The position numbers were made by a program, and so were the translations under genes. A stretch of DNA of 64,000 nucleotides from Microvirga sp052115485 (GTDB lineage: Bacteria; Pseudomonadota; Alphaproteobacteria; Rhizobiales; Beijerinckiaceae): the NCBI RefSeq assembly GCF_052115485.1, contig NZ_JBFRGU010000004.1, positions 186,001 through 250,000 on the forward strand. Reading direction: 5' to 3'. Each line of letters starts with the position of its first letter. Within the stretch, counting starts at the first letter, position 1. The notes beneath the pieces are model-generated. The model saw nothing but the letters and a program-made list of their open reading frames with translations. It did no database searches and was not told where the DNA came from. Of the stretch, positions 48,057 through 56,047 are shown piece by piece.

Positions 48057-48530
48057 TCAGGCCATGTGGTCTTGCGGGCGGTCGGCGCTCCACATCTTCT
48101 CGAGGTTGTAGAAGCCACGCACCTCGGGACGGAAGATGTGAACCAGAACGTCGCCGGCGTCGATCAAGACCCAGTCACACGTCGGCAAGCCTTCGACGCG
48201 CGCATTCCCGAACCCCTTATCCTTGAGGTCCTGAAGAATGCGATCGGCGATGGCGCCCACGTGACGATTGGAGCGGCCCGACGTGACGATCATGGTGTCG
48301 GCGAGCGAGGTTTTGCCGGCGAGGTCGATTTCGACCGTGTTCTCGGCTTTCATGTCCTCGATTGAGGCCAGCGCGATGGCCCGGATATCCTCGACCTGCG
48401 GAGCCACCGCTCCGGAGGGAGGGGGAAGCGGATTACGATCCGCTTCAAGCGGAATTGGACGGTTCAGATTCTGGCCCTTTCCATCGGCACACCCATGTGC
48501 CGTGATTTCTAAGATAGTGCGGAAAGGCAT
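48057..48530 (-). CDS. rsfS: Ribosomal silencing factor RsfS
   Basis: Binds ribosomal protein L14 and blocks subunit joining during starvation. The 157 residues have a variable N-terminal extension of about 45 and the DUF143 core: IEDMKAENTVEIDLAGKTSLADTMIVTSGRSNRHV, the CDWVLIDAGDVLVHIF strand, and RGFYNLEKMWS. ATG at 48530 lies one base after the nadD stop. The extension could be a start-site artefact, but the close coupling supports this start. Confidence 0.94.
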   Translation of the reverse strand: MPFRTILEITAHGCADGKGQNLNRPIPLEADRNPLPPPSGAVAPQVEDIRAIALASIEDMKAENTVEIDLAGKTSLADTMIVTSGRSNRHVGAIADRILQDLKDKGFGNARVEGLPTCDWVLIDAGDVLVHIFRPEVRGFYNLEKMWSADRPQDHMA

Positions 48531-48531
48531 G

Positions 48532-49122
48532 TTATTTCAACGGCTGCTTCGTCAAGAAGTTTGTTCCGGCCTTGCGAAGTTCGGTCGAGGAAAGGAACGA
48601 GCGCGGTCCGTGAAGGTAGGCCCAGGCAGGCGCGGGCATGTCAGGCAGCGCTTTAGCTTCACTTTCCGGAACACGATATCCGGCGAGTGATACGGCCCCG
48701 CGCGAGCCGATGGCTCTTAAGGTCCAGCCAGGCCGATCGATCACGGCGATGGGCATGAGGCTCGCAATCGCCTCCCAGCCACGCCAGCGATGGAAGCTCG
48801 CCAGATTGTCGGCTCCCATGATCCAGACGAAACGAACCTCCGGGTAGCGTCGCTTGAGATAGGACAGCGTGTCGATGGTGTAGCGCGCGCCGATCTCGTC
48901 CTCGAAAGCCGTCACGTCGATGCGCGGATGGTTGGCGAGTTTTTCCGCGGCAGCGACGCGCAGAGCGGTCGTCGCGAGATCCCCCGTATCCTTGAGGGGA
49001 TTGCCGGGCGTGACAATCCACCACACCCGGTCGAGCCCGAGGCGCTTCAACGCCATGAGGCTGACGAGGCGATGCCCGGCGTGGGGCGGATTGAACGAGC
49101 CCCCATAGAGCCCGATCCTCAT
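48532..49122 (-). CDS. nadD: Nicotinate-nucleotide adenylyltransferase
   Basis: Adds AMP to nicotinate mononucleotide in NAD synthesis. The 196 residues start MRIGLYGGSFNPPHAGHRLVS, with the (H/T)xGH site, then TPGNPLKD, RYTIDTLSYLKRRYP, IMGADNLASFHRWRGWEAI, and SSTELRKAG near the end. ATG at 49122 is followed directly by the motif; a few codons upstream (TTG) could also serve. Part of the proA-nadD-rsfS-rlmH-envC-ctpA run. Confidence 0.95.
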   Translation of the reverse strand: MRIGLYGGSFNPPHAGHRLVSLMALKRLGLDRVWWIVTPGNPLKDTGDLATTALRVAAAEKLANHPRIDVTAFEDEIGARYTIDTLSYLKRRYPEVRFVWIMGADNLASFHRWRGWEAIASLMPIAVIDRPGWTLRAIGSRGAVSLAGYRVPESEAKALPDMPAPAWAYLHGPRSFLSSTELRKAGTNFLTKQPLK

Positions 49123-49190
49123 GCCCGGCGCCGCTCGCGGCAAGCGCGCGAGCCCGGATGGCCTTATGCGAAACCGCGACGAGGAAGGGC

Positions 49191-50525
49191 TCAAGAGCGG
49201 ATCTGCCCCGCGCCGCGCACGCGATATTTGAACGAGGTCAGCTGTTCCACCCCGACCGGGCCGCGTGCGTGCATGCGTCCCGTAGCGATGCCGATCTCCG
49301 CGCCGAAGCCGAACTCGCCGCCATCGGCGAATTGGGTCGAAGCGTTGTGCAGGACAATGGCCGAATCGACTTGCGTGAGGAAACGCTCGGCCGCGAGCGG
49401 ATCGTCTGTCACGATGGAATCGGTGTGATGGGAACTGTAGGTCTCGATGTGAGCGAGCGCCCCATCGAGCCCTTCCACCACGCGGCAGGAAATGATGGCG
49501 TCGAGATATTCGGTGCGCCAATCCTCCTCCGAGGCAGGCGTCACGCGGGGATCGGCGGCAAGTGTCGCGGCATCGCCGCGCACGGCGCAGCCGGCATCGA
49601 GAAGCTGCACGACGAGCGGCTTCAGATGCGTTTCGGCGATGGCGCTATCGACGAGCAACGTCTCGGCCGAGCCGCAGACGCCCGTGCGCCGCATCTTGGC
49701 GTTCAGAACAATGCGCTTCGCCATATCGAGATCCGCGCCTTCGTGGACGAAGACGTGGCAAAGACCCTCGAGATGCGCGAAGACAGGCACACGCGCCTCG
49801 TCCTGCACCCGCGCCACAAGGCTCTTGCCGCCGCGCGGGACGATGACGTCGATATTGCCGCTGAGCCCGCTCAACATCGCACCCACCGCCGCGCGATCCC
49901 GCGTTGGCACGAGGCGAATGGCGTCGGCGGGCAACCCAGCCTCCTTCAGCCCTTCGCCCATGGCCTCGGCGATGGCGGAAGAGGTACGGAAACTCTCGGA
50001 CCCGGCGCGCAGGATCGCAGCATTGCCCGCCTTGAGGCAGAGCGCGCCCGCATCCGCCGTCACGTTCGGGCGGCTCTCGAAGATCACACCTATCACGCCG
50101 AGTGGCGTGGCAACACGCTCGATCACGAGCCCGTTCGGCCGCTCGAAACGCGCCAGCACGCGCCCGACCGGATCAGGCAGCGCGGCGATGCTCTCGATGG
50201 CCTGGGCGATATCTTCCAGCCGCTGCGGATTGAGCGTCAGGCGGTCGATGAAGGAAGCCGCCTGCCCCTTGGCTCCGGCCTCGGCGAGATCCTCCTCATT
50301 GGCCGCCAGAATCGCATCGGCACGAGTGCGAATGTGCGCCGCCATGGCCTGCAAAGCCGCGTTCTTCTGTTCCGGTGATGCCAAGGCGATGCGGCGCGAC
50401 GCCTCCCTGGCTTTGCGGCCGAGATCCTGCATCAGGGCCGGAACGTCGACGCCCGCACCCGATACCGCTCCCACGGCGTTGAGTCTGACGGGATCGTGCC
50501 CGCTCATCATCCGAGTGTCGTCCAT
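49191..50525 (-). CDS. proA: Glutamate-5-semialdehyde dehydrogenase (gamma-glutamyl phosphate reductase)
   Basis: Reduces gamma-glutamyl phosphate in proline synthesis. The 444 residues show PLGVIGVIFESRPNVTADA, LKAGNAAILRAGSE, DVIVPRGGKSLV, the catalytic Cys in MRRTGVCGSAETLLVD, and SSHHTDSIVTDD. ATG at 50525 has GAGG seven bases upstream, but it then shares a CATG with the ATG of the divergent DUF72 gene; ATG 50510 or 50507 would also give a full-length enzyme. Separated from proB by two plus-strand genes, unlike the usual proB-proA pair. Confidence 0.94.
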   Translation of the reverse strand: MDDTRMMSGHDPVRLNAVGAVSGAGVDVPALMQDLGRKAREASRRIALASPEQKNAALQAMAAHIRTRADAILAANEEDLAEAGAKGQAASFIDRLTLNPQRLEDIAQAIESIAALPDPVGRVLARFERPNGLVIERVATPLGVIGVIFESRPNVTADAGALCLKAGNAAILRAGSESFRTSSAIAEAMGEGLKEAGLPADAIRLVPTRDRAAVGAMLSGLSGNIDVIVPRGGKSLVARVQDEARVPVFAHLEGLCHVFVHEGADLDMAKRIVLNAKMRRTGVCGSAETLLVDSAIAETHLKPLVVQLLDAGCAVRGDAATLAADPRVTPASEEDWRTEYLDAIISCRVVEGLDGALAHIETYSSHHTDSIVTDDPLAAERFLTQVDSAIVLHNASTQFADGGEFGFGAEIGIATGRMHARGPVGVEQLTSFKYRVRGAGQIRS

Positions 50526-51324
50526 GTCCAAGCCTCGCGGGTCTTCCGCGTCAAAATCCAGTTCCAGCGCCCGATCGAAAACGGCCGAGCTTCGCATCGG
50601 CACGTCCGGCTGGCACTATAGCGACTGGCGCGGCCCCTTCTACCCGGCCGACCTGACGCCGAAGAATTTCCTGTCGTTTTATGTTGAACATTTCAACACG
50701 ACCGAAATCAACAATTCCTTTTACCGCATACCGACCGAGAAGGCCGTGGAAACGTGGCGCGACAGCGCGCCGGAGGGCTTTCTCTTTGCGTGGAAAGCCT
50801 CGCGCATCATCACCCATCTCAAGCGCCTGAAGGATGTGGGGGACAACGTCGACTTCGTGTTCAAGCGCATGGATGGACTCGGCCCGGCTTTCGGCCCCGT
50901 GCTGTTCCAGCTTCCACCGACTCTGTCAGCCAAACCCGAATACCTGGAGCGTCTGGCGCGCTGCCTCGGACAGATCCCGCGCGGACGGCGCTGCACCGTC
51001 GAGTTCCGACATGCCAGCTGGTTCGAGAAAAGGCCGCTCGATATCCTGCGGGAGCATAACGCCGCGCTCTGTCTTTCCGATCACGTGGCCGCGCCCGCGC
51101 CCTGGATCGTGACGGCGGACTTCATCTATGTGCGCGGCCACGGCAAAGGGGGCCATTACACGGGACGCTACAGCCGTGAGACGCTACACGATTGGGCCCG
51201 CTCAATCGACACGTGGCGAAGCGAGGGCCGCGACGTCTTCGTCTATTTCGACAACGACGTGAAAAGCGCAGCGCCCCATGATGCAAACGAGCTCATGGCC
51301 TTGTTGGCGAAAGCCACGGGTTAG
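50524..51324 (+). CDS. DUF72 domain-containing protein
   Basis: A 266-residue protein with a TIM-barrel-like fold of the YecE family. Signature LRIGTSGWHYSDWRGPFYP, FLSFYVEHFNTTEINNSFYRIP, LFQLPPTL, VEFRHASWF, and YFDNDVKSAAPHDANEL. Function unknown; a link to iron-sulfur or nuclease chemistry is only speculation in the field. The first 25 residues are a Ser/Lys-rich extension; the ATG at 50524 is the only in-frame start close to the domain. Divergent from proA. Confidence 0.9.
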   Translation: MSKPRGSSASKSSSSARSKTAELRIGTSGWHYSDWRGPFYPADLTPKNFLSFYVEHFNTTEINNSFYRIPTEKAVETWRDSAPEGFLFAWKASRIITHLKRLKDVGDNVDFVFKRMDGLGPAFGPVLFQLPPTLSAKPEYLERLARCLGQIPRGRRCTVEFRHASWFEKRPLDILREHNAALCLSDHVAAPAPWIVTADFIYVRGHGKGGHYTGRYSRETLHDWARSIDTWRSEGRDVFVYFDNDVKSAAPHDANELMALLAKATG

Positions 51325-51424
51325 CACCGGTATTCGCTAAAACGGCTTCGCTCTCGATTGAGAAATATCAACCGGGCGCCTTGCCCCGATGCTAGCGTTC
51401 CCGAGAATCCAAAAGGCCATCGAG

Positions 51425-51892
51425 ATGGGGATGAGGCTGACGAGCACTGCATTTCCTGAAAGCGCCTCGATCCCGCCACGACACGCGTGCGATGGGGAAG
51501 ATCTGTCTCCGCCATTGGTATGGACGGACATTCCTTCCAACACCGCATCCCTGCTTCTCACCTGTGAAGATCCGGACGCGCCGCGCGGCACGTTTTGTCA
51601 TTGGGTGGCTTTCAACATCGCGCCCAACATCTCCCAGCTCGCCGAAGGCGCAGGCAATCATGGCGGGAGTGACATCTTGCAGGCCATCAATGACTTTGGA
51701 CGCACCGGCTATGGCGGACCATGTCCGCCGCGTGGGGACAAGCCGCATCGTTATCGGTTCAAGATCAGCGCCCTCGATCAGCGCCTCAGCGATTCCTTAT
51801 CTTCGTCAAAAGGCGCTCAAGTCATTGCAAAAGCGCAGTCTCACGTCATCGCTTCTGCCGAACTGATCGGTCACTATGGGCGCGGCCGTTGA
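51425..51892 (+). CDS. YbhB/YbcL family (PEBP-like) protein
   Basis: A 155-residue protein of the Raf kinase inhibitor/phosphatidylethanolamine-binding fold. The two ligand-site motifs are clear: CEDPDAPRGTFCHWVAFNI and GDKPHRYRFKI (DPDxP and GxHR), with SPPLVWTDIP upstream. Its substrate in bacteria is unknown. Alternative starts at 51389 and 51431 exist. It lies convergent with proB, ending 19 bases before the proB stop. Confidence 0.9.
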   Translation: MGMRLTSTAFPESASIPPRHACDGEDLSPPLVWTDIPSNTASLLLTCEDPDAPRGTFCHWVAFNIAPNISQLAEGAGNHGGSDILQAINDFGRTGYGGPCPPRGDKPHRYRFKISALDQRLSDSLSSSKGAQVIAKAQSHVIASAELIGHYGRGR

Positions 51893-51911
51893 CCACGCAT
51901 GTTGAGCTCGC

Positions 51912-53036
51912 TCAATCCGAGAGCGCCATGTCGTCCCGGTGCACCATCTCCGCGCGACCGGCATAGCCGAGGATCGTTTCGATCTCTCTGCTCGGGCGAC
52001 CGATGATGCGGGCCGCATCTCCCGCGTCGTAAGCCACAAGCCCGCGCCCCAGCACACGGCTTCCGTCATGGATCGTCACTGCATCACCGCGCGCAAAGGA
52101 GCCTTCGATCCGGCGCACACCGACCGGAAGCAAGCTTGCGCCGCCGCGCAGGGCCTTCGCCGCGCCTTCATCTACATGAAGCGTGCCGCGCGGTTCAAGC
52201 GCGCCCGCGATCCATGTCTTGCGCGCCGTCGCAGGGTTCGAGGGCGTGAGAAACCATGTGCAACGCCCGCCATCGCGCACGCGGCGCAGCGGGTTTTTCG
52301 CGCGGCCATCGGCGATGATCATATGCGTGCCGCCGGCTGTCGCGATCTTGCCGGCTTCCACCTTCGTGCGCATGCCTCCGCGCGAGAGTTCGGAAGCCGG
52401 GCCACCGGCCATCGCATCGATTTCCGGCGTGATCCGCTCGACCACGGGAATGTGTTTCGCGTTCGCATCCGATGCGGGCGGAGCGGTATAGAGACCGTCG
52501 ATATCGGAGAACAACACCAGCAGATCCGCGCCAATCATCGTCGCAACACGCGCCGCGAGACGGTCATTGTCACCGTAGCGGATTTCACTCGTCGCCACGG
52601 TATCATTCTCGTTCACGATGGGCACCGCGCGCATTTCGAGAAGCTTCAACGTGGTTGCGCGAGCGTTGAGATAGCGCCGCCGCTCTTCCGTGTCCGCGAG
52701 CGTCACCAGAATCTGCCCGGCGGTGATGTCGTGATGCGCCAGAACCTCGGCCCAGATCCGCGCCAGCGCGATCTGCCCGACGGCGGCGGCCGCCTGACTC
52801 TCTTCAAGCTTCAGCGATCCCGGCGGAAGCCCCAGCACCGTGCGTCCCATGGCGATAGCGCCGGACGACACCACGAGCACATCGGCCCCTTGCGCGTGCA
52901 GATCCGCGATGTCTTCAGCAAGCGCCGCGAGCCAGGCATGATTCAAACGCCCCCGCGCGCGGTCGACAAGCAAAGCCGAGCCGACTTTGAGAACGACGCG
53001 ACGGAACTGGCGCAGATCAGGCGTCATGGATGCCAT
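51912..53036 (-). CDS. proB: Glutamate 5-kinase
   Basis: First enzyme of proline synthesis, phosphorylating glutamate. The 374 residues hold the amino-acid kinase domain (RVVLKVGSALLVD, VVSSGAIAMGRTVLGL, IVNENDTVATSEIRYGDNDRLAARVA, SDIDGLY, GGMRTKVEAGKIA) and a C-terminal PUA domain from about 280 (GTLHVDEGAAKAL). Three start codons (53051, 53036, 53027) are possible because a 15-base in-frame tandem duplication, AAGAATGGCATCCAT, straddles the obgE stop; 53036 gives MASMTPDLRQF, most like relatives. The start is 3 to 12 bases from the obgE stop. Confidence 0.94.
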   Translation of the reverse strand: MASMTPDLRQFRRVVLKVGSALLVDRARGRLNHAWLAALAEDIADLHAQGADVLVVSSGAIAMGRTVLGLPPGSLKLEESQAAAAVGQIALARIWAEVLAHHDITAGQILVTLADTEERRRYLNARATTLKLLEMRAVPIVNENDTVATSEIRYGDNDRLAARVATMIGADLLVLFSDIDGLYTAPPASDANAKHIPVVERITPEIDAMAGGPASELSRGGMRTKVEAGKIATAGGTHMIIADGRAKNPLRRVRDGGRCTWFLTPSNPATARKTWIAGALEPRGTLHVDEGAAKALRGGASLLPVGVRRIEGSFARGDAVTIHDGSRVLGRGLVAYDAGDAARIIGRPSREIETILGYAGRAEMVHRDDMALSD

Positions 53037-53038
53037 TC

Positions 53039-54073
53039 TTATGGATGCCATTCTTCTTGCGGCGCGGACGGCATTTCCTCGACCTTCGCGGCATCGATAA
53101 CCTGAAGCAGCGCCTGCAGCACTTCCTGTACGCCCTGCCCCGAGGCCGCCGAAATCACATAAGGCGTGCGCTTGGCAGCCCGCTTCAACTGCGCAACGCG
53201 CTCTTTAAGCGTTTCCTCATCGAGCGCATCGGCCTTCGACAGCGCAACGATTTCGGGCTTGTCCGCAAGTTCGTGGCCATAGGCCTCCAGCTCGCCTCGC
53301 ACGGTCTTGTAAGCCTTGCCCGCATGTTCGTTGGTCGCATCCACCAGGTGCAACAGCACGCGACAACGCTCCACATGGCCAAGGAATCGATCGCCGAGGC
53401 CCGCGCCTTCCGACGCGCCCTCGATCAGGCCCGGAATATCGGCGAGCACGAATTCGCGGTTATACGCCCGCACCACGCCGAGACCCGGATGCAGGGTCGT
53501 GAACGGATAATCCGCGATCTTGGGCTTGGCCGCACTCACTGTCGCCAGGAACGTGGACTTGCCCGCATTGGGCAGGCCCACGAGGCCGGCATCCGCGATC
53601 AGCTTGAGCCGCAGGATGATCCAGCGCTCCTGCGCCTCCTGGCCGGGATTGGCCCGGCGCGGCGCGCGATTGGTGGAGGTGGTGAAATAGGCATTGCCGA
53701 AGCCGCCATTGCCGCCCTTGGCGAGCAGAACCTTCTGGCCGACCTTGGTGAGGTCCGCAATGACGGTCTCGCCATCCTCGTCCAGGATCTCGGTCCCTTC
53801 CGGGACCTTGAGCACCATGTCGCGGCCCTTGGCACCGGCGCGGTTCTTGCCCATGCCGTGCTCGCCCTTCTGGGCCTTGAAGTGCTGCTGGTAGCGATAA
53901 TCGATGAGGGTGTTCAGGCCCTCCACGCATTCCGCCCACACGTCACCACCGCGGCCACCGTCACCGCCGTCGGGTCCACCGAACTCAATGAACTTTTCGC
54001 GGCGAAACGAGACACAACCTGCGCCACCGTCACCTGAGCGAATATAAATCTTGGCTTGATCGAGAAATTTCAT
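53039..54073 (-). CDS. obgE: GTPase ObgE/CgtA
   Basis: Ribosome-associated GTPase needed for 50S assembly and stringent control. In 344 residues: the glycine-rich Obg domain (KIYIRSGDGGAGCVSFRREKF, GGDGGRGGDVW), then the G domain with G1 GLPNAGKST at residues 166-174, G2/G3 TTLHPGLGVV and DIPGLIEGASEGAGLG, G4 SKADALD, G5 SAASGQGV. Following rpmA and GNAT and preceding proB on the same strand is the standard order. Confidence 0.97.
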   Translation of the reverse strand: MKFLDQAKIYIRSGDGGAGCVSFRREKFIEFGGPDGGDGGRGGDVWAECVEGLNTLIDYRYQQHFKAQKGEHGMGKNRAGAKGRDMVLKVPEGTEILDEDGETVIADLTKVGQKVLLAKGGNGGFGNAYFTTSTNRAPRRANPGQEAQERWIILRLKLIADAGLVGLPNAGKSTFLATVSAAKPKIADYPFTTLHPGLGVVRAYNREFVLADIPGLIEGASEGAGLGDRFLGHVERCRVLLHLVDATNEHAGKAYKTVRGELEAYGHELADKPEIVALSKADALDEETLKERVAQLKRAAKRTPYVISAASGQGVQEVLQALLQVIDAAKVEEMPSAPQEEWHP

Positions 54074-54125
54074 AGCCTCCTCCCTTTACGGGACAAGGCG
54101 TGCCGGAGCAACGCGAAGAGGGTAC

Positions 54126-54161
54126 GAAAAAGCGCGCCCGGCGGACCGGGAGCGCCTTTTC
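54126..54161 (-). terminator. Terminator downstream of the GNAT gene
   Basis: On the minus strand GAAAAGGCGCTCCCGG...CCGGGCGCGCTTTTTC forms a stem with a TTTTT tail, 2 bases past the GNAT stop. Confidence 0.8.
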
Positions 54162-54162
54162 G

Positions 54163-54804
54163 TTAATATGCCAGAGACAATTCACCCACTTCCGCCTCAC
54201 CCGGCTCGCGCACGAGGCCGGTATGGCTCCAGGTCTTCAGGCTCGTCCACGCCCGCCGGTCGAGGCGGAAATGGTCGACCGGAAATAACCCACCCTGCGC
54301 GTGGAACGTCATGAGGCCCGAGCCCTGGAAGGCGAAGCCGCACTTTTCCAGGACGCGGCGTGAGGCTGGGTTGATCACACGCGCTGCCGAGGTGAGCTCA
54401 TTTCCATCAGTATAAGCGAAGAACGCGTCGATGAGCGCCCGAGCGGCCTCGGTTGCATAACCCTCGCTCCAGTGCGGCGTACCGAGCCAGTAACCGAGAA
54501 AGGGGCTGCCATCCTCCGGATTGGAACTGATGCCGACCATGCCGATGACGCTGTTGGGCTTGCCCTTCAGCGTGATGGCGAGGTCGAGCCCGTCTCCATT
54601 CGCGTTCGCCTGCCTGGCGTGAAACACGAACCGCTCGGCGTCTTCCTGTGAGTATGGATGCGGAATTCGCGTCGTCATATCCGCGACCGTTTTCTCACCG
54701 GCAAGACGTACGATGGCTTGGGCATCGGCAAGACGGGGCCAACGCAGCCAAAGGCGGCGCGTTTCCAAACGGAAAACATCGTCACGGGTGAGGTCGGGAA
54801 ACAT
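54163..54804 (-). CDS. GNAT family N-acetyltransferase
   Basis: A 213-residue acetyltransferase of the RimJ/RimL-like group. The N-terminal LETRRLWLRWPRLADAQAIVRLAG, the acetyl-CoA loop region YWLGTPHWSEGYATEAARALIDAFF with the Q/RxxGxG-like SEGYAT, and NPASRRVLEKCGFAFQG are visible. ATG at 54804 follows GGAG seven bases upstream. It lies between rpmA and obgE as is usual in Rhizobiales; its acceptor (possibly a ribosomal protein or small amine) is unknown. Confidence 0.9.
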   Translation of the reverse strand: MFPDLTRDDVFRLETRRLWLRWPRLADAQAIVRLAGEKTVADMTTRIPHPYSQEDAERFVFHARQANANGDGLDLAITLKGKPNSVIGMVGISSNPEDGSPFLGYWLGTPHWSEGYATEAARALIDAFFAYTDGNELTSAARVINPASRRVLEKCGFAFQGSGLMTFHAQGGLFPVDHFRLDRRAWTSLKTWSHTGLVREPGEAEVGELSLAY

Positions 54805-54855
54805 GATCTTGCTCCGATCCAGATGGGGCCATCTTTCAAGGCCCGAAAACGCGAA

Positions 54856-54879
54856 GGGGAGGTGGTATCCCACCTCCCC
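54856..54879 (-). terminator. Hairpin downstream of rpmA (possible terminator)
   Basis: A perfect 10-base inverted repeat, GGGGAGGTGG/CCACCTCCCC with loop TATC, about 110 bases past the rpmA stop and overlapping the far upstream of the GNAT gene. It lacks an immediate T-tract (TTCGCGTTTTC), so termination is only possible. Confidence 0.5.
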
Positions 54880-54987
54880 TGGCTTGTCTGGATCTGGAGC
54901 TTGGCCGCTTTTTGGCCTGTCAGGAGCTTCTGGATCCGCCGGGTCGGTGTGATACCGGCGGGAGCTCCTTCGCTTTGCTCTCGCCGT

Positions 54988-55254
54988 TTATTCTGCTGCC
55001 TCTTGGGCTGGAATGACCGATACGAAGGCTCGGCCTTGTTTCGTAAGGAATCGGACGCGTCCATTGGCCGTGGCAAAGAGGGTATGATCCTTGCCCATGC
55101 CAACGTTCGCGCCTGCGTGCCACTTCGTGCCGCGCTGACGAATGATGATGTTGCCCGGCACGACCTGTTGATCGCCGAACTTCTTGACGCCCAGACGACG
55201 GCCGTCGGAATCACGACCGTTGCGAGACGAGCCGCCTGCTTTTTTATGAGCCAT
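54988..55254 (-). CDS. rpmA: 50S ribosomal protein L27
   Basis: The 88-residue L27, whose N-terminal tail reaches the peptidyl-transferase centre. MAHKKAGGSSRNGRDSDGRRLG and GNIIIRQRGTKWHAGANVGMGKDHTLFA are diagnostic. Forms the usual pair with rplU, 34 bases upstream. The short C-terminal extension (SVIPAQEAAE) is typical of alphaproteobacteria. Confidence 0.98.
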   Translation of the reverse strand: MAHKKAGGSSRNGRDSDGRRLGVKKFGDQQVVPGNIIIRQRGTKWHAGANVGMGKDHTLFATANGRVRFLTKQGRAFVSVIPAQEAAE

Positions 55255-55288
55255 GGGTGTACTCCCGTGTTCCTGTCAGAGCCGTCGC

Positions 55289-55681
55289 TTATTCAGCGGA
55301 GGCCGGCGCAGCGTCTTCAGCCGCAGCCTTGGTTGTCTTCTTAGCCGCAGCCTTCTTGGGCTTCGCGCCAGCGGCCAGGATTTCGGTGATCCGCACGACC
55401 GTATAGTCTTGGCGATGCCCGCGCTTGCGGCGCGAATTCTGACGACGGCGCTTCTTGAAGGCGATGACCTTCTCGCCGCGCGTGTGTTCAACCACCTCGC
55501 CCGCCACGGTGACGCCCTCGACGAGCGGCGCACCGACCTGGGTGCCGTTGTCGTTCGTGACCATGAGAACCTGGTCGAACGTGACGGCGGCGCCCGGCTC
55601 TCCTTCGAGCCTGGCAATGGTGATGACGTCTTCGGCGGCGACGCGATATTGCTTGCCGCCGGTCTTGATCACTGCGAACAT
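55289..55681 (-). CDS. rplU: 50S ribosomal protein L21
   Basis: L21 with 130 residues: MFAVIKTGGKQYRVAAEDV, the L21 signature KKRRRQNSRRKRGHRQ, and a long Ala/Lys-rich C-terminal tail (KPKKAAAKKTTKAAAEDAAP) common in Rhizobiales. The ATG at 55681 has GAGG six bases upstream; ATG 55687 two codons earlier would place the site too close. Leader of about 140 bases from the predicted promoter. Confidence 0.97.
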   Translation of the reverse strand: MFAVIKTGGKQYRVAAEDVITIARLEGEPGAAVTFDQVLMVTNDNGTQVGAPLVEGVTVAGEVVEHTRGEKVIAFKKRRRQNSRRKRGHRQDYTVVRITEILAAGAKPKKAAAKKTTKAAAEDAAPASAE

Positions 55682-55822
55682 CTTCATCCTCGTGTTCAAA
55701 CCCAACTCTCTGCGGGAAACCCGCAGGGTCGGCTTTTTGGCAGTTTCCGGCTTCAATTCACGATGACCGACGGCCATCGCAACGAAACACGCGGACACAA
55801 AGGCCCGCGCGTACAGACGGCT

Positions 55823-55851
55823 TCTCTAGGGAACACCCCCGACCTTGTCAA
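55823..55851 (-). promoter_or_regulatory. Predicted rplU-rpmA promoter
   Basis: Minus strand TTGACA (55851-55846), 17-base spacer, TAGAGA (55828-55823). The leader to the rplU start is about 140 bases and could carry regulatory structure. Confidence 0.6.
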
Positions 55852-55957
55852 CCAAAAACCCAGCAAAAACCGGCAGGAGGGTGCTTGAAGAGCCTCAAGA
55901 CCCATGATATCCACCCCGCCTCAACCAGCCGACCTTGGCAACAGGATCAGGCCCTCC

Positions 55958-56047
55958 GGAGAGGTGGCAGAGTGGTTGAATGCACCGCACTCGAAATGCG
56001 GCATACGGGCAACCGTATCGGGAGTTCGAATCTCCCCCTCTCCGCCA
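55958..56047 (+). tRNA. tRNA-Ser(CGA)
   Basis: 90-base class II tRNA: acceptor GGAGAGG/CCTCTCC, D arm with GAGTGGTTGAATGC, anticodon stem CCGCA/TGCGG around CTCGAAA (CGA), a long variable arm (CATACGGGCAACCGTATC), T loop TTCGAAT and encoded CCA. Confidence 0.96.
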
